Source: Alphaproteobacteria bacterium (GTDB lineage Bacteria; Pseudomonadota; Alphaproteobacteria; UBA9219). Taken from it: DNA of 10,977 bases. Shown one piece after another: positions 6,332 to 10,977 of the stretch. The stretch lies in NCBI GenBank assembly GCA_028716765.1, contig JAQUPC010000072.1, positions 1 to 10,977 of the forward strand, given 5' to 3'. The notes under the pieces were generated by a model. That model saw only the letters and a program-made list of their open reading frames with translations. It did not search any database and was not told the origin of the DNA. Position 1 is the first letter of the stretch. Every line of letters starts with the position of its first letter. Made by a program: the position numbers and the translations under genes.

Positions 6332-6880
6332 TCATGGTGTTTTGATCCTCATATATTTGGCAAACGCCTCATGAGGTTGTTCGTCCATTAAAGATTTAAT
6401 CAGCCCGGTATGTTCTTTGGAGGCGGCTTTTCGTTCATCAGAACCGGCCGGGTGGCCACCGTCCTCGTGTTTGGCCAGTGGGATATGTCTTAGCACATAG
6501 GCTTTGTGCATCCTGTCAAATATGGTTTGTGTGTATTCCTGAATATCCTCTGGTAATTCAAGGCGTGCCTGATCTCTGGCTTTCCAAAACAATTCATGAG
6601 CCGCATCCGTAACGGTGCCTTCAGTAAAAACAATGCCTTTGGCTTCGGAAATCTTGGAATAAACTGATCGAAAAAGGTCTCTTTCGTCTTTATCAATACG
6701 GTATTCCCTATTTTGTTTTTCTTGAGCGGCAAGTTCCAGATTGCTTTTGGCAATAGAGTTCGCTCGCCAAGCTACACAAAAGAGGCCAATGCTTATTAGG
6801 AGGCCAAAGAAGGCATTAGCACCGCCAATGAGCTTTTCATAATCTGTGGCTACAGTGTTAAAATCGCTCCAGAAGCTCAT
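6332..6880 (-). CDS. Hypothetical single-pass membrane protein
   Basis: This 182-residue protein belongs to no family I recognise. The ATG at 6880 has AAGGA about 7 nt upstream. Residues 17-38 (LIGGANAFFGLLISIGLFCVAW) form one hydrophobic helix, followed by a positively charged stop (WRANSIAKSN). A long charged helical stretch follows (about 45-85, rich in Lys/Glu/Arg/Asp and likely coiled coil), then a soluble C-terminal region to residue 182. By the positive-inside rule the C-terminal part should be cytoplasmic. No catalytic motif is visible. Its DNA is clearly richer in A and T than the flanking methyltransferase and folD genes, and it sits between a toxin-antitoxin pair and a tRNA. Both points suggest horizontal gain. 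Small membrane-anchored helical proteins occur as accessory or defence components, but nothing here proves such a role. Confidence 0.65.
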   Translation of the reverse strand: MSFWSDFNTVATDYEKLIGGANAFFGLLISIGLFCVAWRANSIAKSNLELAAQEKQNREYRIDKDERDLFRSVYSKISEAKGIVFTEGTVTDAAHELFWKARDQARLELPEDIQEYTQTIFDRMHKAYVLRHIPLAKHEDGGHPAGSDERKAASKEHTGLIKSLMDEQPHEAFAKYMRIKTP

Positions 6881-6986
6881 GCAATTTCCTTGAGAAAAAA
6901 GGCGGGCACAATATACCTAATGGCTCCTGCTCACCTGTTTTCTTTGCGCTTCAGGTGGCCTGCCACCCGAAGCCGAAGGCGTAGGG

Positions 6987-7062
6987 TGGTGGACCTGATC
7001 GGGATCGAACCGACGACCTCCTCATTGCGAACGAGGCGCTCTCCCAGCTGAGCTACAGGCCC
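6987..7062 (-). tRNA. tRNA-Ala (anticodon CGC)
   Basis: The 76-nt minus-strand sequence folds into a complete cloverleaf with encoded CCA. The acceptor stem pairs GGGCCTG with CAGGTCC and contains the G3-U70 wobble that identifies alanine tRNAs. The D arm is GCTC/GAGC. The anticodon stem CCTCG/TGAGG has a G-U closing pair and the loop TTCGCAA, giving anticodon CGC (plus-strand positions 7027-7029) for GCG codons. The variable loop is AGGTC. The T arm is GTCGG-TTCGATC-CCGAT. The discriminator is A, followed by CCA at 6989-6987. The accessory genes 5605-6880 lie directly beyond its 3' end. A promoter is visible at 7090-7119. Confidence 0.96.
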
Positions 7063-7089
7063 CCAAGGTATTAGCTTCGGGCGGCCCTC

Positions 7090-7119
7090 TTTATGGGCGG
7101 CCCGCCCGGCTTCTGTCAA
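7090..7119 (-). promoter_or_regulatory. Promoter of tRNA-Ala
   Basis: On the minus strand a perfect -35 hexamer TTGACA (7119-7114) is followed after 18 nt by CATAAA (7095-7090, 4/6 match). Transcription would start near 7083, about 20 nt before the tRNA. The region just after the -10 (GAGGGCCGCC) is GC-rich, as in stringently controlled stable-RNA promoters. The sequence GGGCGGCCC occurs twice here as a direct repeat (7079-7087 and 7095-7103), one copy abutting the -10. Confidence 0.6.
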
Positions 7120-7192
7120 CACCCTGTCATAGCGGCCTTGCCATAAGCCCCGGCGCGCTTTAGCTTGGCTGAATCCTTGTGTGGAGAGCCGT

Positions 7193-7492
7193 ATGAACGT
7201 TTTTGCTTCCTTTTTCGCCGCCGCTATAGAGATCATCGACATCGTGCTGGGCCTTTATGTCTGGCTGCTGATCATCGGCGCGATCCTTAGCTGGCTTGTG
7301 GCCTTCGACGTCATAAATACGCGAAACCGGCTTGTTCAGATGGTGGGGGATTTTGTTTATCGCATCACCGAACCGGCGCTTCGCCCCATTCGCCGCTTTA
7401 TCCCGGCGCTGGGCGGCGTCGACGTGTCGCCTCTAGTTCTCATCCTTCTCATCATGTTTCTTCGTTCCTTCTTACGGCATCTGGTGTCCTGA
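7193..7492 (+). CDS. yggT: YggT family membrane protein
   Basis: This 99-residue inner-membrane protein has two hydrophobic helices, about residues 5-36 and 78-96. They flank the family signature [29 protein letters not shown] (58-85), in which the [11 protein letters not shown] block and the (V)D(V)SP motif are the conserved YggT features. YggT proteins have been linked to osmotic-stress tolerance and, in other lineages, to cell-division or photosystem assembly proteins, but the molecular role is not settled. The start is ATG 7193, with GGAG 6 nt upstream. The GTG at 7181 lies before that site. folD begins 2 nt after the stop, and in many Alphaproteobacteria these sit together, often with a yggU/DUF167 gene between them that is absent here. 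Confidence 0.85.
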   Translation: MNVFASFFAAAIEIIDIVLGLYVWLLIIGAILSWLVAFDVINTRNRLVQMVGDFVYRITEPALRPIRRFIPALGGVDVSPLVLILLIMFLRSFLRHLVS

Positions 7493-7494
7493 AA

Positions 7495-8367
7495 ATGACT
7501 GCGCGTATAATCGACGGCAAGGCAATGGCGGCACAGGTGCGGGCGGAAGTCGCTTCGCACACCGCCGACATGAAAAAGTTCTGGGACGTCATGCCGGGCC
7601 TGGCGGTCGTTCTGGTCGGCGACAATCCGGCGAGCCAGGTTTACGTGCGCAACAAGATTCGCGCGTGCGAAAAAACGGGGATTCAGTCCTACAACGAAAG
7701 GTTGCCCGACACGGCGACGCAGGAGCAACTGCTGGAACTGATCGCGGAATTAAACGGCAATCCGCAGGTTCACGGCATCCTCGTGCAATTGCCCTTGCCC
7801 GCGCATATCAATGCGAACGCCGTGATTAACGCTATCGATCCGCTTAAGGACGTGGACGGTTTCCATCCCGTCAACGTCGGCCGGCTGACGGCGGGCATGA
7901 TGAGTTTGGCCCCCTGCACGCCGCAAGGCTGCATGATGATGCTCCGCGAAGTCATACCCGATTTGCGCGGGCAAAAGGCGCTTGTGATCGGGCGCTCCAA
8001 CATCGTGGGTAAGCCGGTCGCGCTGATGCTGCTGCAGGCGGACTGCACCGTGACGATCGCTCATTCCAAAACGCGCGATCTTCCGGCGGAATGCCGCGAA
8101 GCCGATATCCTGATCGCCGCCGTGGGCCAGCCGGAAATGATCCGAGGCGACTGGATCAAGCCGGGCGCGGTCGTGATCGACGTCGGCATCAACCGCGGCG
8201 TGCCCGACACCGGCGGCACGAAACTGATCGGCGACGTTGCGTTTGCCGAGGCGGTCGAGCGCGCCGGGGCCATCTCGCCCGTGCCGGGCGGCGTCGGCCC
8301 GATGACCATCGCCTGCTTGCTGCAAAACACGCTGCAAGCCACGATGATGCAGACAGGCTGGGCCTGA
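7495..8367 (+). CDS. folD: Bifunctional methylenetetrahydrofolate dehydrogenase/cyclohydrolase
   Basis: This 290-residue cytoplasmic enzyme oxidises 5,10-methylene-THF to methenyl-THF with NADP+ and hydrolyses that to 10-formyl-THF, supplying purine and formyl-methionine synthesis. All FolD signatures are present: [16 protein letters not shown] (45-60), [11 protein letters not shown] (92-102), [13 protein letters not shown] (119-131), [11 protein letters not shown], the nucleotide-binding [16 protein letters not shown], and [18 protein letters not shown] near the C-terminus. The catalytic residues Tyr50, Lys54, Gln98 and Asp121 fall at the same numbers as in the E. coli enzyme. The length is normal. 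The ATG at 7495 follows the yggT stop by 2 nt with no strong Shine-Dalgarno of its own, so translation is probably coupled to yggT. A hairpin follows at 8418-8456. Confidence 0.95.
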   Translation: MTARIIDGKAMAAQVRAEVASHTADMKKFWDVMPGLAVVLVGDNPASQVYVRNKIRACEKTGIQSYNERLPDTATQEQLLELIAELNGNPQVHGILVQLPLPAHINANAVINAIDPLKDVDGFHPVNVGRLTAGMMSLAPCTPQGCMMMLREVIPDLRGQKALVIGRSNIVGKPVALMLLQADCTVTIAHSKTRDLPAECREADILIAAVGQPEMIRGDWIKPGAVVIDVGINRGVPDTGGTKLIGDVAFAEAVERAGAISPVPGGVGPMTIACLLQNTLQATMMQTGWA

Positions 8368-8417
8368 GCGGCAGCCGCGCCGTCGGTTTTACTTCATTCC
8401 TGAAAAGCCCCAGAAAC

Positions 8418-8456
8418 ATAGGGAAAAGCGCGAAAAAAAAGCGCTTTATGTCCTAT
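8418..8456 (+). terminator. Two-tier hairpin downstream of folD
   Basis: The inner stem is AAAGCGC (8425-8431) with GCGCTTT (8441-8447), around a 9-nt loop made of G followed by eight A. An outer stem, ATAGG (8418-8422) with CCTAT (8452-8456), extends it across a small internal bulge. It lies about 50 nt after the folD stop and is the best candidate to end the yggT-folD transcript. A U-run after the stem is missing. Confidence 0.5.
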
Positions 8457-8490
8457 TGTTGCCATTATTTCGAATTATACTTTCACTAAA

Positions 8491-8511
8491 TTAAACCAAA
8501 AAAAAGTTTAA
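8491..8511. repeat. Second A8-loop hairpin in the folD-8662 gap
   Basis: TTAAAC (8491-8496) and GTTTAA (8506-8511) are perfect arms around a 9-nt loop of C followed by eight A. The loop layout copies that of the hairpin at 8418-8456, 65 nt upstream. The remainder of the gap 8512-8661 shows no convincing gene: a 28-37 codon hydrophobic minus-strand frame (8486-8599) and a 20-codon plus-strand frame both lack a properly spaced ribosome binding site. Confidence 0.4.
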
Positions 8512-8661
8512 GCATTTGAATTAACGCAGGAATGACTGCTGAGATAAGTAAGAGAGTTAACCTTAATGCCATTATTCCGGCGAGGTTAAAGTAATTCATG
8601 GGGCAAAAATCCGGAGAGGAAAGCCCTGAAATTTTGACGCGAAAACGACGGGAGCCCTGAT

Positions 8662-9609
8662 ATGGGATCATCGCTCGGGAAATTATTTAAGCTGGCTTCT
8701 TCCGTGACGGCCCTTTGGATGGTTTTTACGGTTGCTGACGCTCATCATGCTTATGCATCCAATAAATCCCCGCGAACGGAATTCTCAAAGGCGGCGCGCG
8801 AAATGACGCGGCCGGCAAAGCCCGGACGGGGAAAATTAAGTTCCGCGCTGGCGGAAAAGATTACGTATTCTTTTCAGAACGCCGTCGACAACGATCTTGT
8901 CGCCAGTCTTCTGATCGCCGAAGATTTAACGGGCGTTTCCGCGTCCATACTCGGGACGATAGGCACTATCGAATCCGAAATGAAACCCTGGGCGATCGGG
9001 CGCGTCAAAGCTCACAAGGGAACCCTGCAAATTATCGATTCAACCTATGTGATCTATCTGGCGCTGCATGGCCCGGACCTGATCAACAAACTCGCGCCCT
9101 ATGCGCCGGCGACGGCTGCGCGGCTGCGCGAAATCCTGAAAACGATCCCTTATGACGAAAAAGGCAACGTCTATTACGAGAACCTGAGCCCAACGGTTCG
9201 CGCCAATCTTTTGGATCTTCGCAACGGCAAGAAATACAGGAAGGAAAAGTATTTGGTGGAGATAGTCTTTGCCGCAAAGGACCTGGCGTTCAGGATGGAG
9301 AAAGCCCCGGCAAAAGCGAAAAAGAATCTTTTTTTGTTCCGCCTCGTCCACAAACATACGAAATTGAAGGAAGCGCTTGCCGAGCTTCGCGGCAGGCCCT
9401 CTCCGTATTTCGGTTCTATGGAAGCGGCGTTTGATGAACGTCTTAGTATATACGTCGCGTGTCAGGGGGGACGGCAGGCGGTGATAAACGGCTATCTGCA
9501 ACGGCATCACCCCGAGATCTATCTCGGAACACGGCGATGTTTGCAGAGGCAGGAAAAGCCGCAGCAAAAACCGCGGCTACCCATGCTTGCCGCGTTAACG
9601 TCCCATTAA
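8662..9609 (+). CDS. Exported lytic-transglycosylase-like protein (divergent)
   Basis: This 315-residue protein has a signal peptide: a basic start, a hydrophobic core at about 10-24, and a likely cleavage after AYA at 30-32. The core resembles the SLT/lysozyme-like fold. ILGTIGTIESEMKPWAIG (97-113) parallels the E-S-x-x-x-P-x-A stretch around the catalytic Glu, here Glu104. KGTLQIIDSTY (119-129) parallels the G-L-M-Q-x-x-P-x-T motif, with Gln123. If active it would cleave peptidoglycan in the periplasm, but both motifs depart from consensus (TLQ for LMQ, Asp for Pro), so a non-catalytic relative is possible. The region 170-290 has no match I know. The tail from about 295 is basic and rich in Gln/Lys/Pro. 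The ATG at 8662 has GGGAG 7 nt upstream. It stands alone, and its last codons include a CtrA-type site. Confidence 0.65.
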   Translation: MGSSLGKLFKLASSVTALWMVFTVADAHHAYASNKSPRTEFSKAAREMTRPAKPGRGKLSSALAEKITYSFQNAVDNDLVASLLIAEDLTGVSASILGTIGTIESEMKPWAIGRVKAHKGTLQIIDSTYVIYLALHGPDLINKLAPYAPATAARLREILKTIPYDEKGNVYYENLSPTVRANLLDLRNGKKYRKEKYLVEIVFAAKDLAFRMEKAPAKAKKNLFLFRLVHKHTKLKEALAELRGRPSPYFGSMEAAFDERLSIYVACQGGRQAVINGYLQRHHPEIYLGTRRCLQRQEKPQQKPRLPMLAALTSH

Positions 9610-9634
9610 CAATTATCCCCCGATTTGTGGATAA
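9595..9634. promoter_or_regulatory. CtrA-type site with adjacent DnaA boxes
   Basis: TTAA-N7-TTAA, the full CtrA recognition motif of Alphaproteobacteria, occurs at 9595-9609, the final codons of the preceding gene. A perfect DnaA box TGTGGATAA follows at 9626-9634 (reverse orientation), and a 7/9 match TTATCCCCC at 9613-9621 faces it. A GANTC methylation site (GAATC) lies at 9665-9669. The rest of the gap 9610-9902 holds no gene I can support. The cluster could be a regulatory or replication-linked site, but this is unproven. Confidence 0.35.
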
Positions 9635-9902
9635 GTTTGTTGAAAAAGGATGTTCCCTAGGCACGAATCCGCCGAAAAGCTGGTTTTTGACGTTGTTGCT
9701 CAAAAAATAGGCAAAACCGCATAACGCTTTGAAACGCGGAAGCAAATTTATGGCGGGATCGTGTTCCCGTTTCCCTAATTAAGCTATGCCTGACGATTAA
9801 AGGGTTTTTTTGGCGCTCATGTGAACAATTGGCTGCTGCGCTGCGTCAGCTAAAAGAGCGAGTCAAGGCGGAAAATCGCGCAGGCTACAAAAAATTGTTA
9901 GT

Positions 9903-10628
9903 TTATAATTTCGCCAGAGACAAATGCGCTCCGCCGTCGACGTGAAGAATCTCGCCCGTGATAAACGGATTTTCGATGAGAAACAGGATGGTTGCAGCCA
10001 CGGCTTGAGGCGGAATCTCAAGCCCCAAAGGCGTCGCCGCAGCCAGACGTTCGAAATGGGCGCGGGTCTCGCGGGGGTTTCTCATAGTTGGGCCGGGGGC
10101 CACGGCGTTCACGCGCGCGCGCGGGGCCATGCTGCGGGCCATGTCCAGTGTCGCCTTGCGCAGGCCTTCCTTGCTGGCGAGATAAGCGCCGAACGTTTCG
10201 GGGATGGGCGTGGCGTCGAGCAGGTTGACGATGGCGCCCGTTGTGCCGGGCGGAAGCTGCGCAAGGAACTGTTCGCTTAACAGGCGCGGCGCTTCGAAAT
10301 TGACGGCTTGATGGCGTGCGCCGCCGGGGTCGTTTTCGTCACATTCGAACAGGCTGGCGTTGTTAATGAGGGCGGTGAGGGGGCCGAACTCTGCCGGAAT
10401 AGAGGGGATCAGGCCATTTACCGCGCGGCTGTCGGCCAGATCGGTTTGGACGATATGCGCCTTGCGCCCCATGTCTTGAATGGCTTTCGCCGTCTCTTCG
10501 GCTTCGGCAAGCGAGGTATGGCAATGCACCACGACATCCCATCCGGCTTTTGCCATCTCAAGCGCAATCGCGCGGCCGATGCGTTTGGCCGCGCCGGTGA
10601 CGAGGACGAGGCCTTTCGCCCCGCTCAT
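9903..10628 (-). CDS. Short-chain dehydrogenase/reductase, pteridine reductase (FolM/PTR1)-like
   Basis: This 241-residue Rossmann-fold reductase probably uses NADPH. The dinucleotide motif TGAAKRIG (11-18) has the TGxxxRxG form that marks pteridine reductases, rather than the usual TGxxxGxG. NNAS (89-92) is the structural SDR motif. The catalytic Tyr149 and Lys153 lie in GAYLASKEGL. The usual catalytic Ser is replaced by Asp138 (VNLLDAT), as in PTR1 and FolM, which reduce dihydrobiopterin, dihydromonapterin or dihydrofolate. The Asp-to-Tyr spacing is 11, where 13 is usual, so the substrate loop is shortened. The C-terminus ITGEILHVDGGAHLSL is standard. The start is ATG 10628, with GGGGAG just upstream, and its ATGA overlaps the stop of the TrmJ-like gene. 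A general SDR with another substrate remains possible. Confidence 0.82.
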   Translation of the reverse strand: MSGAKGLVLVTGAAKRIGRAIALEMAKAGWDVVVHCHTSLAEAEETAKAIQDMGRKAHIVQTDLADSRAVNGLIPSIPAEFGPLTALINNASLFECDENDPGGARHQAVNFEAPRLLSEQFLAQLPPGTTGAIVNLLDATPIPETFGAYLASKEGLRKATLDMARSMAPRARVNAVAPGPTMRNPRETRAHFERLAAATPLGLEIPPQAVAATILFLIENPFITGEILHVDGGAHLSLAKL

Positions 10629-10977
10629 TTCTTCTCCCCGTTTTTGCGCTTCGAGCCGGTGGCCAGCGCCTTGATGACGCCATGCCACGTGCGGATTTCC
10701 TGCTCGGTCCTCGCGGCGCGTTGCAGCATGTTCTGCAGGCTGTGGGTCATCGCGGGGCGCATATGCTCGGCCACAAAGAATCCGGCTTCGTCGAGCTCCA
10801 GTTCAAGACGGTGATAAAAGTTGAGGTATTCCTCGCGCGTGGCCGGGCGGCTGTCGCCGTAGTGCGTGCGCACGGGCGGCGCGCCGCTTTGCGCCTGATA
10901 CCATTCGTAGCCGATGAGCAACACCGTTTGCGCAAGATTGAGCGACATGAACTCGGGATTGAGCGGCACGGTGATTT
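10625..10977 (-). CDS. trmJ: TrmJ-type tRNA 2'-O-methyltransferase, C-terminal part (cut by window edge)
   Basis: The last 116 or so codons of a SpoU-class gene enter from the right edge with no start in the window; the visible GTG at 10969 lies inside the conserved core. The opening ITVPLNPEFMSLNLAQTVLLIGYEW is SPOUT motif 3 of the TrmJ/YfhQ group, where the Asn-Leu-Ala-Gln-x-Val helix closes the SAM-binding knot. TrmJ makes 2'-O-methylated C/U at tRNA position 32. The following segment, REEYLNFYHRLELELDEAGFF and TEQEIRTWHGVIKAL, is the helical C-terminal extension of that group. The tail ends in a basic KRKNGEKK. The stop overlaps the SDR start in an ATGA, implying co-translation. The SAM-proximal N-terminal motifs cannot be checked. 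Confidence 0.75.
   Translation of the reverse strand, partial: ITVPLNPEFMSLNLAQTVLLIGYEWYQAQSGAPPVRTHYGDSRPATREEYLNFYHRLELELDEAGFFVAEHMRPAMTHSLQNMLQRAARTEQEIRTWHGVIKALATGSKRKNGEKK

Noticed and set aside
6901..6986. Hairpins such as GGTGGC-CT-GCCACC downstream of tRNA-Ala as a terminator or att site.
   Set aside because: The stems are short, no U-run follows on the tRNA strand, and I found no copy of the tRNA 3' end elsewhere in the window.
8532..8594. Plus-strand 20-codon frame beginning MTAEISKRVNL, a possible leader peptide for the 8662 gene.
   Set aside because: The GGA lies directly against the ATG, leaving no room for ribosome binding, and there is no attenuator-like structure after it.
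8486..8599. Minus-strand frame of 37 codons (or 28 from 8572) encoding a hydrophobic peptide ending LKLFFGLI, resembling a type I toxin or small membrane protein.
   Set aside because: Neither start has a properly spaced Shine-Dalgarno, the frame reaches into the A8-loop hairpin, and one hydrophobic short frame in AT-rich DNA is expected by chance.
1..10977. CRISPR array, phage genes, transposase or integrase.
   Set aside because: No regularly spaced direct repeats and no open frame with the matching motifs are present on either strand.

Overview
This window reads as an ordinary stretch of alphaproteobacterial chromosome, moderately GC-rich, with one small AT-richer accessory patch. The lineage call is inference. 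It rests on the style of the RecX N-terminus, the yggT-folD pair, the compact SpoU methyltransferase, a CtrA-type TTAA-N7-TTAA motif, and the pteridine-reductase-like SDR overlapping a TrmJ-type gene. Nothing here fixes a genus.

Layout. 1-1461, minus strand: an orphan predicted lipoprotein (619-1461), a small exported protein (223-567) and the first 52 residues of RecX (1-156). 1662-3362, plus strand: a purine-salvage phosphoribosyltransferase (gpt) followed 9 nt later by an RlmI-type rRNA methyltransferase. A strong GC-rich palindrome (3407-3428) separates this pair from a convergent RumA/RlmD/TrmA-family methyltransferase (3439-4698, minus), which is divergent from a small SpoU/TrmH methyltransferase (4791-5267, plus).

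5268-6986 is the accessory patch: a 119-bp compound inverted-repeat element (5398-5516), a ParE/RelE toxin with a Phd/YefM antitoxin (5605-6230) and a perfect inverted-repeat operator, then an AT-richer single-pass membrane protein of unknown function (6332-6880). It ends against the 3' end of tRNA-Ala(CGC) (6987-7062), which has a consensus-like promoter upstream. No integrase or duplicated tRNA end is visible.

7193-8367, plus strand: yggT and folD, 2 nt apart. 8368-8661 has no convincing gene but holds two hairpins that both carry an A8 loop. 8662-9609 encodes an exported, divergent lytic-transglycosylase-like protein. Its 3' end and the following gap hold a CtrA consensus site beside one perfect and one degenerate DnaA box. 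9903-10977, minus strand: the end of a TrmJ-type tRNA 2'-O-methyltransferase overlaps by 4 nt a short-chain reductase with pteridine-reductase features.

The genes serve RNA modification (four methyltransferases), purine salvage, one-carbon/folate or pterin metabolism, and the cell envelope. I saw no convincing new defence or mobile system. The most interesting leads are the CtrA/DnaA site cluster, the paired A8-loop hairpins, the palindromic repeat family, and the uncharacterised exported and membrane proteins.
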